A DNA stretch of 64,000 nucleotides from Bacillus sp. Marseille-P3661 (GCF_900240995.1 NZ_LT965959.1:153019-217018); one strand, 5' to 3'; counted from the first letter of the stretch, positions 53,499 through 63,395 are shown. Translations and numbers: made by a program. The notes: a model not told the origin generated them from the sequence alone.

Positions 53499-54736
53499 TT
53501 ACATTATTCTTCTTAAGTGCAATTATATTATTTTTAATCGGCGTTCCGATGGCGGTAACACTAGGTGTATCATCAATTATTTATATATTATTAGCTGGGA
53601 TTACTCCAGAGATAATGGTCCAAAAGCTCTTCACCGGTATTGATGTTTCGTCGTTAATGGCGATTCCATTTTTTATTTTGGCGGGTAACTTAATGTTAAC
53701 AGGGGGATTAGCACAGCGAATTTTAGATTTAGCCAACTCGATGATCGGGAATCGAACTGGAGGACTTGGAATGGTTACCATCCTAGGATGCATGTTCTTT
53801 GCCGCTATTGCTGGAAGCTCAATTGCTACAGCAGCTGCGCTCGGGACATTGATGATCCCTGCTATGGTTAACAAAGGATATGATCGAAACTTTGCTACCG
53901 CTATAGTTGGGGCGGCCAGCCCGATGGGAGTTATTATACCTCCAAGTATTACCTTGATAATTTACGGTTCTTTATCTGGTGCTTCCATTTCAAAATTATA
54001 TCAAATCGGAATTCCTGCCGGTATTTTGGTTGGAGTATGTTTATTAATAGCTGTTTATTTCATTTCAAAAAAGCATGGATATAAAGGAACGGATGAACCG
54101 TTCAGCATGAAAGCCTTTCTTTTGGCATTCAAAAGATCACTCTGGGCATTGGGCACGCCAATCATTTTAATGGGGGGTGTATTCTCGGGTGTGTTTACCC
54201 CAACTGAATCAGGGGTTGCAGCAGTAATTTACGCCATTTTAGTTGGTTTATTTATTTACCGAGAGTTAAAACTGAAGGATTTATGGCCGATATTTATGGA
54301 TTCTGCAAAAACAACGGCATCTATTATGTTTATTATTGCCAACGCGTCTTTATTTGCCTATGTTATGGCTTATGAAAGAATTCCAAATAATATAGTTTCA
54401 CAATTTTTATCGTTATCGGACAATCCTCTGATTATTTTATTAATTATTAATATCATTTTATTAATCTTCGGGACATTTATGGACACAATTGCAATCCTAG
54501 TTATAGTAGTGCCATTGTTTTTACCGATTGTTACACAAATGGGGATTGACATTACGTTATTTGGGATCATTGTAATTGTAAATACGGCAATTGGTATGGT
54601 TACACCACCGTTTGGGGGTACTTTGTTAATTGCATCAAGTATAGGTAAGGTACCTTTGATGAGTGCTGCTTATCGAGCATTCCCTTTAATTATGGCTTTA
54701 ATTGTCTCGTTAGGTGTTATCACTTATCTTTTCTAA
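53495..54736 (+). CDS. TRAP transporter large permease (DctM family)
   Basis: The 413-aa polytopic protein has MAIPFFILAGNLMLTGGLAQRI, AAIAGSSIATAAALGTLMIPAM, ASPMGVIIPPSITLIIYGSLSG and MVTPPFGGTLLIAS. It is coupled to the DctQ gene by an ATGA overlap. Confidence 0.92.
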   Translation: MITLFFLSAIILFLIGVPMAVTLGVSSIIYILLAGITPEIMVQKLFTGIDVSSLMAIPFFILAGNLMLTGGLAQRILDLANSMIGNRTGGLGMVTILGCMFFAAIAGSSIATAAALGTLMIPAMVNKGYDRNFATAIVGAASPMGVIIPPSITLIIYGSLSGASISKLYQIGIPAGILVGVCLLIAVYFISKKHGYKGTDEPFSMKAFLLAFKRSLWALGTPIILMGGVFSGVFTPTESGVAAVIYAILVGLFIYRELKLKDLWPIFMDSAKTTASIMFIIANASLFAYVMAYERIPNNIVSQFLSLSDNPLIILLIINIILLIFGTFMDTIAILVIVVPLFLPIVTQMGIDITLFGIIVIVNTAIGMVTPPFGGTLLIASSIGKVPLMSAAYRAFPLIMALIVSLGVITYLF

Positions 54737-55221
54737 GATAATAGAGTATGCTCATAAAATAGCGCTCTAAATCATAAGTAATGCAGGAGAAGAAGTTTAT
54801 TAGAATGTTGGTGCCAGACGTTTCGTGAGTCTGGCGCACTTGCATTCATTTTTCTATTATTGAGGATTCTTAACGTAGCGGTAGTTTTGTCAGCAAGTAA
54901 GTTGATATCTTCTTTTTATAAATGTGTTTCTGTTTCCTCTCCTTCTTATATGATCTCTTCTATACTCTTTTACCTTGATCCACAAATGCCAATATATAAT
55001 CCGAACCCTTATTCAGAAACATCTGTAACTCTAGGTAAAATTTAATTTAATAGAAATAGTTATTTTTGTTTAGATGTCTCGTTGTTAAGGATAAAAATTC
55101 CACCTCTATTTTTAGGGAAAACAAAGGATATTAGAGGTTATAATTAGAATTTATATAACAAAGCTATTCAATCTTTTGTAGTATGTGTTAAAAGAATTGA
55201 TAACTAACTAAGGAGTAAGAT
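54737..55221. other. Intergenic region after the second TRAP operon
   Basis: A hairpin (gtgccagac and gtctggcgcac, about 54812-54840) lies 75 bases after dctM and may end the TRAP operon, although its T-run is broken (ttgcattcatttttc). A 61-codon open frame at 54860-55045 has no SD and looks non-coding. SD aaggag (55211) serves the MoxR gene. Confidence 0.55.
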
Positions 55222-56187
55222 ATGAAACAAAACGTAGACCAATCACATTATCTAATTCAAAAAATAACTGGAAATATAGAAAAAGTTATTCTTGGTAAAA
55301 GTGAGGAAATAAAACTAAGTTTAATCGGGTTATTAGCGCAGGGGCATGTATTGCTAGAAGATGTTCCTGGTGTGGGGAAAACTATGATGGTTCGAGCGCT
55401 AGCAAAATCGATAGATGCCACATTTAAAAGGATCCAATTTACACCTGATTTAATGCCATCAGATGTAACAGGAATATCCATTTATAATCCAAAGGAGCTA
55501 CAGTTTGAATACCGCTCAGGTCCAATTATGGGTAATATCATCTTAGCTGATGAGATAAATCGAACATCTCCAAAGACACAGTCAGCGTTGTTGGAGGCAA
55601 TGGAGGAAGGAAACATTACAGTCGATGGTGAAACAATGATGCTACCGAGACCGTTCTTTGTAATGGCTACACAAAATCCAATTGAATATGAAGGAACCTA
55701 CCCGCTGCCCGAGGCGCAGTTAGATCGATTTTTATTAAAAATTAAAATGGGTTATCCAAAGGCGCTTGAAGAAAAGCAAATGTTAAATAATATTGCACGT
55801 CAGCATCCAATTGAGCAAATTCAGGCGGTAATAACATTAGATGAGTTAGTAGAGCTACAGCAAGTAGTGAAACAGGTTTATGTTGATGAAACGATTACGG
55901 GTTATATTATTGAAATTGTTAATGCAACGAGAAATCATCCGTTCCTATACTTAGGTGTGAGTCCGCGTGGATCGATTGCTTTATTGAGAGCAGCACAAGC
56001 CTATGCATTTATTAACGGTAGGGACTATGTTATCCCAGACGACATAAAATATTTAGCTCCTTTTGTATTTAGTCACCGACTAATATTAAATTCTGAAACA
56101 AAGTATAAAGGTATTTCCGCAAAAGACATTCTTAAGGAACTATTAACCAACGTACAAATACCTCTTTATAAAGGCGGTAGACACTGA
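55222..56187 (+). CDS. MoxR-family AAA+ ATPase
   Basis: The 321-aa protein has Walker A LEDVPGVGKTMMVRALA, Walker B ILADEINRTSPKTQSALLEAMEE, MATQNPIEYEGTYPLPEAQLDRFL (sensor 1 and MoxR motif) and the C-terminal lid domain. MoxR ATPases act as chaperones in a conserved operon with DUF58 and transglutaminase proteins. The exact client is not known. Confidence 0.93.
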   Translation: MKQNVDQSHYLIQKITGNIEKVILGKSEEIKLSLIGLLAQGHVLLEDVPGVGKTMMVRALAKSIDATFKRIQFTPDLMPSDVTGISIYNPKELQFEYRSGPIMGNIILADEINRTSPKTQSALLEAMEEGNITVDGETMMLPRPFFVMATQNPIEYEGTYPLPEAQLDRFLLKIKMGYPKALEEKQMLNNIARQHPIEQIQAVITLDELVELQQVVKQVYVDETITGYIIEIVNATRNHPFLYLGVSPRGSIALLRAAQAYAFINGRDYVIPDDIKYLAPFVFSHRLILNSETKYKGISAKDILKELLTNVQIPLYKGGRH

Positions 56188-56189
56188 AA

Positions 56190-57371
56190 ATGAAAAAACT
56201 AGTAAACCCATTGAGGTTAGCGAGTGGAATGGTTGTTATGTTAACAACATTTGCCGCATTATACTCTTATGCGATGTTTCAGGGAGGGTTTGTAAGCTGG
56301 TTCTTATTTTATAGTTTTTTACCATTTTTGTTCTATGCAAGCATACTTTTTATATATCCACTTAGATTATTTACGGTTGAAAGAATCATGGATAAAAAGA
56401 TCTATGAAACTGGAGATCCACTTACTGTTGAAATAAAAATAACCCGTCGTTTTCCTTTTCCGCTGAATTACTTAATTATTGAAGATTATTTACCAAGTTC
56501 TCTGAAAACAGACAATTGTAAGGTGATGGTATTTCCTTTGTTTAAGAAATGTTTAAGTCAGACAATCATGATTGATAGTTTGCCACGAGGGGAGCATGTA
56601 TTCAACGAGCTAAAACTAACCACCTCAGATTTCTTAGGATTTATAAAAAAGGACTTACTAGTAGAAGTTGAAAATAGAATTGTCGTTTATCCAAAAGCAT
56701 ATGAAGTAAATCTATTTGCTTTGCAAACGGAACATGAGGAAGGCTCAGTTACCAAAGGTTTTAACAAAAAGGAAACGGTTGTTCCGGCTAGCATTAGAGA
56801 GTACCAACCAGGCGATCGATTTTCGTGGATTAACTGGAAAATGACTGCAAGGAAAAATACTCCGATGACAAAAGAGTTCGATAGACATGAAGATCAGCAA
56901 GTGCTTGTACTGATGGACCGATCGGATAAAATGAATGAAGATTGTTTTGAAAGAATTGTTCAGTATACTGCATCTTTGCTGAATGCGTTGTATCAATCCT
57001 CTATTCCGACGGGGCTTATCTCGATAGGCTCAGATATTAAATCTTTTCCGAGCACAAAATCTATTGAAATGAAACAGCAGATGTTTTATCACTTGGCTAC
57101 TGTTAAAAATGATTCAATAACGGACTACCCAAATGCACTTGAGAGGGAAGTTTCCCTTCTGCCCTCTAGGGGAACGCTACTGTTTGTCACAGATTACATG
57201 ACAAGTGATCTGGAATACTTGCTTAAAAGATTAGCCATGAGATCTTTCAAGTTAATTGTTATTTTAATTACACCTGAAAACAAAGAAAAAGCTAACTACC
57301 AAATAGGTGAACGAATTATTGTTGTTTCCGGCTTGAAAGATGAAATGTCAGCTGGGGTGAGAACAGGATGA
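56190..57371 (+). CDS. DUF58 protein with von Willebrand-like domain
   Basis: The 393-aa protein has two N-terminal TM helices (about 10-60). The DUF58 signature REYQPGDRFSWINWKMTARKNTPMTKEFD is followed by a VWA-like VLVLMDRSDKMNE segment with a MIDAS-like DxSxK in place of DxSxS. It is the standard partner of MoxR and TgpA, starting 2 bases after the moxR stop. Confidence 0.9.
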   Translation: MKKLVNPLRLASGMVVMLTTFAALYSYAMFQGGFVSWFLFYSFLPFLFYASILFIYPLRLFTVERIMDKKIYETGDPLTVEIKITRRFPFPLNYLIIEDYLPSSLKTDNCKVMVFPLFKKCLSQTIMIDSLPRGEHVFNELKLTTSDFLGFIKKDLLVEVENRIVVYPKAYEVNLFALQTEHEEGSVTKGFNKKETVVPASIREYQPGDRFSWINWKMTARKNTPMTKEFDRHEDQQVLVLMDRSDKMNEDCFERIVQYTASLLNALYQSSIPTGLISIGSDIKSFPSTKSIEMKQQMFYHLATVKNDSITDYPNALEREVSLLPSRGTLLFVTDYMTSDLEYLLKRLAMRSFKLIVILITPENKEKANYQIGERIIVVSGLKDEMSAGVRTG

Positions 57372-59533
57372 CACCTACTAGGAGAATATCAGTCTACTAC
57401 TTTTGCATTTATTTATTTGGCTTTCTATTGTTTTGGGAATGGCTTCGCCCGCTTGAAGTGGTAACTGATACAGCCAATAGCCACTTTTTTGTTATTTTCT
57501 CAGCTCTTTCATTTTTACTATATTATTTAAAACTGCCATTTTGGCTTGCTTTTGTACTTCGTATAGTTGGGATTTTTTATATTCTACATTCAATATTTTT
57601 CGAAGGATCGTTTATACAATTTGAATGGCTTTTGCAGTTTTATTTTGAGATTGTAGATAATGTAGTATATATTGCTAGCTTTAAATGGTGGGAAATGTCC
57701 GATTTATTTAGAAGTTTTTTATTTCTATTTTTACTATGGTTAATGTGCTACCTAGTCCACTATTGGTTAATACACATCAAATCAATTGCAATATTTTTTA
57801 TATTAACGCTACTGTTTGTCACCATTTTAGATACATTTACAAAATATGATGCTAGTGTTGCCATTGTAAGGATTGTTATTACTGGATTTTTAGTGTTAGG
57901 CATGTTACAGATGCTCCAAATAAAAGAAAAAGTTGGAGTTTCTATCCGTCCTTTTTGGATTATATCATTATTAATAATGATAGGCATATCAGTAACAATT
58001 GGGCTTATGTTACCTAAACAAGGGCCGTACTGGCCAGATCCCGTACCTTTTATAAAAAGTGCTGCCGGTGGCTATAACGGTACGGCTATTAATAAAATTG
58101 GGTACGGTGTGGATGACTCGAGATTGGGTGGTTCTTTTGTAAACGATGATTCTGTAGTATTCACAGCTGAAGTGAGTGAGGATCATTATTGGCGTGTAGA
58201 ATCAAAGGACTATTATACAGGTAAGGGCTGGGAGGTTTCTGAAGAATACGGTAGACTACTGCTTGATAAAAGTAATATTCACTTAAATATGTTGGAAAAT
58301 GTTAATGTAGATAAAAAATTAAAAACGAACATTAATATTGCAAAGATGGGACCACATTCACATATTGTGTATCCGACTGATTTAAAGTCAATCCAAACTG
58401 ACAAAAAGGTCGAATTTCAAGTCGAACCGTTAACTGGTAAGCTTCACGCTACACTTAATGGCTCGCCCACAGAACTAGCACAATACTCGATGACATATGA
58501 TTATCCTGAGTTTCCGTTAGCGGCTTTGAGGCTTGCGAATGAAGGTGATCGTTCATCTATTATGGAAACATATACTCAATTACCAGAGCAGTTGCCGAAC
58601 AGAGTTAAGGAATTAGCAATAGAAATTACGAAAGATTTAACTACAAGATATGATAAAGCAAAAGCTGTTGAGGGTTATTTTTCATCACAAGGTTTTGCAT
58701 ATGCAACAAAGGATATCCCTGTTCCAAAAGAGGATCAAGACTATGTGGATCAATTTTTATTTGAAACAAGGAAAGGGTATTGTGATAATTTTTCCACTTC
58801 AATGGTCGTCTTGTTAAGAGCTGTTGATATTCCCGCAAGATGGGTAAAAGGCTATACGCAGGGAGACTTCGTAAAATCGATTAATTCAGAAACAAACTTA
58901 TATGAGGTGAAAAACTCAAATGCACATTCATGGGTAGAGGTTTATTTTCCTGGAATAGGATGGGTACCTTTTGAACCGACGCAAGGTTTCTTAAGTCCCT
59001 ATTCCTTCGTCCAAAATGGTGAAACACTAGTAAATAGTGAAGCAGAAGAAACCTTTCTCCAAGAAGAGGGGCAAAATGAAAACGATGAGATGGCAGAAGA
59101 GGAAATTGAAAATAATACAACCATTGAAAGTAGCAATCGTGGTGCATTACAACAGCTTGGTCTGTCATTACGTCAGATCATAATTTCGATAGTAATCCTG
59201 TTTCTGCTAACTGCGGTTATACTTAAAACAAAAAGAAGATGGTATCCGCGTTGGATTATTTTCAACTATCGATATTTTAATAAAAATCATAGATTCGAAA
59301 ATACATTTCGTATTCTTGTAAAGCTTCTCGATTATTATGGACTACCAATAAATAAAGGTGAGACATTACGTGAATATGGTGTTCGAGTAGATGAAACCTT
59401 AGGGACATCTGAGATGCGAGACATAACAAACATCTATGAAAAAATGTTATATTCTCAATACCAAAATGGAGTAGAACAGCAGAGTGACTTAAATGAATAT
59501 TTGAAATATTTGGTCAGGAAAATAACATCTTGA
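57368..59533 (+). CDS. Membrane transglutaminase-like protein (TgpA family)
   Basis: The 721-aa protein has about six N-terminal TM helices and then an extracytoplasmic transglutaminase core: RKGYCDNFSTSMVVLLRA (catalytic Cys), NSNAHSWVEVYFPGIGWVPFEPTQGF (His and Asp). One more TM helix (about 610-630) and a cytoplasmic DUF4129-like tail follow. It overlaps DUF58 by 4 bases. The role in cell-envelope protein crosslinking is inferred from the family. Confidence 0.92.
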   Translation: MTPTRRISVYYFCIYLFGFLLFWEWLRPLEVVTDTANSHFFVIFSALSFLLYYLKLPFWLAFVLRIVGIFYILHSIFFEGSFIQFEWLLQFYFEIVDNVVYIASFKWWEMSDLFRSFLFLFLLWLMCYLVHYWLIHIKSIAIFFILTLLFVTILDTFTKYDASVAIVRIVITGFLVLGMLQMLQIKEKVGVSIRPFWIISLLIMIGISVTIGLMLPKQGPYWPDPVPFIKSAAGGYNGTAINKIGYGVDDSRLGGSFVNDDSVVFTAEVSEDHYWRVESKDYYTGKGWEVSEEYGRLLLDKSNIHLNMLENVNVDKKLKTNINIAKMGPHSHIVYPTDLKSIQTDKKVEFQVEPLTGKLHATLNGSPTELAQYSMTYDYPEFPLAALRLANEGDRSSIMETYTQLPEQLPNRVKELAIEITKDLTTRYDKAKAVEGYFSSQGFAYATKDIPVPKEDQDYVDQFLFETRKGYCDNFSTSMVVLLRAVDIPARWVKGYTQGDFVKSINSETNLYEVKNSNAHSWVEVYFPGIGWVPFEPTQGFLSPYSFVQNGETLVNSEAEETFLQEEGQNENDEMAEEEIENNTTIESSNRGALQQLGLSLRQIIISIVILFLLTAVILKTKRRWYPRWIIFNYRYFNKNHRFENTFRILVKLLDYYGLPINKGETLREYGVRVDETLGTSEMRDITNIYEKMLYSQYQNGVEQQSDLNEYLKYLVRKITS

Positions 59534-59558
59534 CCATTTTTTCTGTGGTTGGTATGAT

Positions 59559-59604
59559 GAAAAACGAACAATAAAGTTTTAGATTTAAATAATGTTCGTG
59601 GTTA
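59559..59604 (+). promoter_or_regulatory. PurR box pair upstream of guaA
   Basis: CGAA (59565-59568) in aaaacgaacaata and an inverted TTCG (59595-59598) in aataatgttcgtgg are separated by 26 bases. Paired inverted PurBoxes in Bacillus have this form and distance. The pbuG copy has exactly the same spacing. Confidence 0.72.
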
Positions 59605-59634
59605 TTTGTGGATTTGATTATATATTAAAAGAAA

Positions 59635-59707
59635 CCTTCGTATATCCTCGATAATAAGGTTCGAGAGTCTCTACCGGATCACCGTTTAAATGATCCGACT
59701 ATGAAGG
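59635..59707 (+). promoter_or_regulatory. Guanine (purine) riboswitch aptamer, guaA leader
   Basis: It has the conserved three-way junction: P1 arms ccttcgtat and atgaagg, P2 with loop 2 (tcctcgataataaggttcgaga), junction tctctacc, P3 ggatcaccgtttaaatgatcc, then gactatg. The base at the specificity position is C (gaCtat), indicating guanine/hypoxanthine rather than adenine. Confidence 0.93.
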
Positions 59708-59779
59708 CAGATCTAGTAAAAGCTAGAATTCTGCCTCTATATTGACTACAATATATAGATGGTGAATTTTAGCTTTTTT
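59703..59779 (+). terminator. Expression platform of the guaA riboswitch (antiterminator/terminator)
   Basis: aggcaga (59705) can pair with tctgcct (59730) to form an antiterminator, but its first bases are also the P1 3' strand. When ligand stabilises P1, agctagaattc (59721-59731) is free to pair with gaattttagct (59764-59774) before a T-run, giving a terminator. This predicts repression by guanine. The remaining 59780-59968 region shows only an A/T-rich leader. Confidence 0.7.
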
Positions 59780-59983
59780 GCGCTTTAGATTTTTTGAGTT
59801 ATAAAGATAGCGAAAAATAAAACTCATCCTTCTATTAGAGAGTTTGCAGCCTTCAGTTTGGTGTTTATTACTGTTATTTTAGAAATTATTTAAGGTAATG
59901 GCCAAATCGTGAATGATGCATTTTTCTAACGTGAAAAATAAATTGATACATAAATTTAATTTTAACAATGAGGAGTGGAAATT

Positions 59984-61531
59984 GTGGAAATAAGAGAACA
60001 GGTAAATGAAATGATTTTAGTGCTTGATTTTGGAAGTCAGTATAACCAATTAATCACTAGAAGAATTCGTGAATTTGGGGTATATAGTGAACTGCATGAC
60101 CATACGATTACAGCAGCAGAAGTTAAAAAAATTAATCCTAAAGGTATTATTTTCTCAGGTGGTCCGAATAGTGTATATGGTGAAAATTCATTTAGTGTAG
60201 ATGAAGATATTTTTAACCTTGGTATACCGGTATTTGGAATTTGTTATGGTATGCAACTAATGACACACCATTTAGGTGGTAAGGTTGAAAAGGCCAAACA
60301 TCGTGAGTATGGTAAAGCGACTATCGAAATTAAAAATCAATCAAAATTATTTGCAGATTTACCTAACGAGCAAGTGGTTTGGATGAGTCATGGTGATCTA
60401 GTTGTTAGTACTCCAGAAGGGTTTGTGGTTGATGCCACGAATCCATCATGCCCAATTGCTGCTATGAGTGATGAATCAAGACGTTTTTACGGTGTTCAAT
60501 TCCATCCAGAAGTACGTCATTCAGAATATGGTAATGATATGCTGAAGAATTTCGTATTCGGTGTTTGTGAATGTGCAGGAACATGGTCGATGGAAAACTT
60601 TATTGAAATCGAAATGCAAAAAATTAGAGAAACAGTTGGCGATAAGCAGGTTTTATGTGCCCTTAGTGGCGGTGTAGATTCTTCGGTTGTTGCGGTGCTT
60701 ATCCATAAAGCAATTGGAGACCAATTAACTTGTATATTCGTAGATCACGGCTTGCTTCGAAAAGGAGAAGCTGAAGGGGTAATGAAGACATTTAGTGAAG
60801 GTTTTAATATGAACGTGATTAAAGTAGACGCTAAAGACCGTTTCATGGAAAAATTAAAGGGCGTTTCTGATCCGGAGAAAAAACGTAAGATTATTGGTAA
60901 TGAATTTATTTATGTATTTGATGATGAATCAACAAAGCTAAAAGGGATTGAGTTTTTAGCGCAAGGTACATTATATACGGATATTATCGAAAGTGGCACA
61001 AAAACAGCGCAAACGATAAAATCCCATCATAATGTAGGTGGATTACCTGAAGACATGAACTTTAAGTTGATAGAACCATTAAATACTTTATTTAAAGATG
61101 AAGTTCGCGCCCTTGGTACAGAACTGGGTATTCCTGATGAAATTGTTTGGAGACAGCCGTTCCCGGGTCCAGGCCTAGGTATTCGCGTATTAGGTGAAAT
61201 TACTGAAGAAAAACTAGAGATTGTTCGTGAATCAGATGCTATACTTCGTGAAGAAATTAGACTAGCGGGTTTAGAACGAGATATTTGGCAATACTTCACT
61301 GTACTTCCTGATATTCGTAGTGTAGGTGTAATGGGAGATGCTAGAACATATGATTACACGATTGGAATCCGTGCTGTAACATCAATTGATGGTATGACAT
61401 CCGATTGGGCTAGAATTCCTTGGGAAGTGTTAGAGAAGATCTCAACAAGGATAGTAAATGAAGTCGCGCATATTAATCGCGTTGTTTATGATATTACAAG
61501 TAAACCGCCAGCAACAATTGAGTGGGAATAA
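59984..61531 (+). CDS. guaA: GMP synthase (glutamine-hydrolysing)
   Basis: GTG 59984 has SD aggag 8 bases upstream; the GTG at 59975 overlaps that SD. The 515-aa protein has an N-terminal class I amidotransferase ([28 protein letters not shown] with the nucleophile Cys, [14 protein letters not shown]) and a C-terminal ATP-pyrophosphatase ([14 protein letters not shown]), plus the dimerisation tail ending [12 protein letters not shown]. It converts XMP, glutamine and ATP to GMP. Confidence 0.98.
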   Translation: MEIREQVNEMILVLDFGSQYNQLITRRIREFGVYSELHDHTITAAEVKKINPKGIIFSGGPNSVYGENSFSVDEDIFNLGIPVFGICYGMQLMTHHLGGKVEKAKHREYGKATIEIKNQSKLFADLPNEQVVWMSHGDLVVSTPEGFVVDATNPSCPIAAMSDESRRFYGVQFHPEVRHSEYGNDMLKNFVFGVCECAGTWSMENFIEIEMQKIRETVGDKQVLCALSGGVDSSVVAVLIHKAIGDQLTCIFVDHGLLRKGEAEGVMKTFSEGFNMNVIKVDAKDRFMEKLKGVSDPEKKRKIIGNEFIYVFDDESTKLKGIEFLAQGTLYTDIIESGTKTAQTIKSHHNVGGLPEDMNFKLIEPLNTLFKDEVRALGTELGIPDEIVWRQPFPGPGLGIRVLGEITEEKLEIVRESDAILREEIRLAGLERDIWQYFTVLPDIRSVGVMGDARTYDYTIGIRAVTSIDGMTSDWARIPWEVLEKISTRIVNEVAHINRVVYDITSKPPATIEWE

Positions 61532-61547
61532 TGGCTTGAATCGTCAA

Positions 61548-61623
61548 AACACGAATAATATAGAAATTTCAATAAAAAATGTTCGTTTTTTTTATTGACG
61601 CACTGTAGTTAAATTGATATTAT
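61548..61623 (+). promoter_or_regulatory. PurR box pair and sigma-A promoter of pbuG
   Basis: aaaacacgaataa (CGAA 61552-61555) and aaaatgttcgtttt (TTCG 61582-61585) are inverted PurBoxes with a 26-base gap. TTGACG (61595-61600) and TATTAT (61618-61623) follow with a 17-base spacer, so PurR bound here would block the promoter. Confidence 0.75.
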
Positions 61624-61650
61624 GTTAATGAACTAATATAAATCAATAAT

Positions 61651-61722
61651 ACGTCGTATAATATCAGGGATATGGCCTGAGAGTTTCTACCAAGCTACCG
61701 AAAATAGCTTGACTACGAGGTG
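61651..61722 (+). promoter_or_regulatory. Guanine (purine) riboswitch aptamer, pbuG leader
   Basis: It contains gtcgtataat, the P2 arms with atcagggatatggcctgag, the junction agtttctacc, P3 aagctaccgaaaatagctt, and gactacgag. C at the specificity position (gaCtac) predicts guanine/hypoxanthine sensing. Confidence 0.93.
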
Positions 61723-61789
61723 TGTGATAAAAAAACAGTGAACACTATGTTTGTTTGAATTTTTTTATCTCAAACCTCCGTAATTGAAG

Positions 61790-61820
61790 CGCTCCTCAGG
61801 AAACTGAAGGGGCGTTTTCT
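61790..61820 (+). terminator. Riboswitch terminator before pbuG
   Basis: cgctcctcag, gaaa, ctgaaggggcg and tttt form a G+C-rich hairpin. The P1 3' strand tacgaggt can instead pair with acctccgta (about 61774-61782), giving an alternative antiterminator. Confidence 0.75.
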
Positions 61821-61856
61821 ATTGCACTATTTTTTATTTAGGAGGACGTTTAGTAT

Positions 61857-63179
61857 ATGAAAAAGTATTTTCAGTTCGAGGAACTAGGAACAAATTACAA
61901 AAGGGAATTTATTGCGGGTTTGACTACGTTCTTATCAATGGCTTACATCTTATTTGTAAACCCGAATGTATTGTCACTGGCAGATATTCCGGATTTACCG
62001 CCTGAAATGAGAATGGATGGTAATGCGGTTTTTGCAGCTACAGCTATAGCAGCAGCGATCGGGTCATTGTTAATGGGTTTAATTGCAAAGTATCCAATTG
62101 CATTAGCACCCGGTATGGGACTTAACGCATTTTTTGCATATTCTGTAGTATTAGGTATGCAAGTGCCTTGGCAAACAGCGCTTTCGGGAGTATTGGTTTC
62201 AGGGTTGATATTTATATTGTTAACCTTAACTGGTGTACGTGAAAAAATTATTAACTCGATTCCTGCAGAATTAAAATTTGCTGTAGGTGCAGGGATTGGT
62301 TTGTTTATAACGTTTATTGGTTTAGTAAATGCTGGTATTATTGTAAATAATGACGCTACACTTGTTGGTATTGGAGATTTAACAAACGGAAATACGTTAC
62401 TTGCAATTTTTGGGATTGTTATTACTGTTATTTTTATGGTTCGTGGAATCAAGGGTGGTATTTTTTACGGATTAGTCATTACAGCGATTGTAGGTATGAT
62501 TGTAGGGCTTGTAAATGTGCCAACTCAAGTAGTGGGGGCTGTTCCGAGTCTTGCTCCAACGTTTGGTCAAGCATTTTTGAATTTAGGTGATGTATTTACA
62601 ATTCAGATGATTACAGTTGTACTAACGTTCTTATTCGTAGACTTTTTTGATACTGCAGGTACATTGGTAGCTGTTGCTAATCAAGCTGGATTAATGAAGG
62701 ATAATAAACTTCCGCGTGCTGGTAAAGCATTGTTTGCGGATTCAGCGGCAACTGTTGCAGGTTCGGTATTGGGAACTTCAACTACAACATCATATATTGA
62801 ATCAAGTGCAGGTGTAGCAGCAGGAGGAAGAACTGGGTTTGCATCTATAGTAACAGCGGGATTATTCTTGCTAGCGTTATTCTTTTCTCCGTTATTGGGA
62901 GTGATTACTTCTGCGGTAACGGCTCCAGCATTAATAATAGTTGGTGTTTTAATGGTTTCATCATTAGGGGAAATTGATTGGAAGAAATTTGAGATTGCTG
63001 TTCCAGCGTTCTTGACAGTAGTTACAATGCCGCTGACATATAGTATTGCTACCGGTATTGCAATAGGATTTATCTTTTATCCGATTACAATGATCGTAAA
63101 AGGACGCGCTAAAGAAATACATCCGATTATGTATGGGTTGTTTATAATATTCCTTCTTTACTTTATTTTCTTAGCGTAA
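61857..63179 (+). CDS. pbuG: Guanine/hypoxanthine permease, AzgA/PbuG family
   Basis: The 440-aa protein has about 13 TM segments. It has N-terminal EFIAGLTTFLSMAYILFVNPNVLS, ALAPGMGLNAFFAYSVV, VDFFDTAGTLVAVANQAGL, FADSAATVAGSVLGTSTTTSYIESSAGVAAGGRTG and a typical NCS2/AzgA C-terminus. SD aggagg precedes ATG 61857. Control by PurR and a guanine riboswitch agrees with a guanine/hypoxanthine uptake role. Confidence 0.95.
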   Translation: MKKYFQFEELGTNYKREFIAGLTTFLSMAYILFVNPNVLSLADIPDLPPEMRMDGNAVFAATAIAAAIGSLLMGLIAKYPIALAPGMGLNAFFAYSVVLGMQVPWQTALSGVLVSGLIFILLTLTGVREKIINSIPAELKFAVGAGIGLFITFIGLVNAGIIVNNDATLVGIGDLTNGNTLLAIFGIVITVIFMVRGIKGGIFYGLVITAIVGMIVGLVNVPTQVVGAVPSLAPTFGQAFLNLGDVFTIQMITVVLTFLFVDFFDTAGTLVAVANQAGLMKDNKLPRAGKALFADSAATVAGSVLGTSTTTSYIESSAGVAAGGRTGFASIVTAGLFLLALFFSPLLGVITSAVTAPALIIVGVLMVSSLGEIDWKKFEIAVPAFLTVVTMPLTYSIATGIAIGFIFYPITMIVKGRAKEIHPIMYGLFIIFLLYFIFLA

Positions 63180-63193
63180 AAGAATAATTTAAA

Positions 63194-63235
63194 CAGGTAT
63201 TCTCCACAATGATTGGAGAATACCTGTTTTTTTGG
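63194..63235 (+). terminator. Terminator of pbuG
   Basis: caggtattctcca and tggagaatacctg form a perfect 13-bp stem with a short loop, followed by eight T residues. Confidence 0.93.
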
Positions 63236-63253
63236 CTCTAGTAAATAATGATG

Positions 63254-63395
63254 GTGATTTCCGCTCAGGGATGTTCCATGGATACCATGGGATGGGCTGT
63301 GGGTCTACTCTTCGCTAACGTTTCTTCTTGTGTTGGGGCGCGCGGATATCCCGATATACCCGCAGGAGTCTCGCGCTTTTGGTTCCGATCAACAC
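63254..63395. repeat. Degenerate copy of a dispersed Bacillales intergenic repeat
   Basis: Between gatttccgctcaggg and ggttccgatcaaca this G+C-richer stretch carries cgcaggagtctcgcgcttttg and other words. I recognise these from long repeats scattered in Bacillaceae intergenic regions. This copy is decayed and non-coding. Confidence 0.6.

Noticed and set aside
54860-55045. 61-codon open frame (TTG start) between the TRAP operon and moxR
   Set aside because: It has no ribosome binding site, a Ser/Pro-rich random-looking peptide, and lies in an A/T-rich intergenic region.
61943-62452. Long minus-strand open frame inside pbuG (169 codons)
   Set aside because: It is the complement of hydrophobic codons of a clear permease gene, and has no SD or family features. 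The same applies to the frame at 26719-27180 within dctM.
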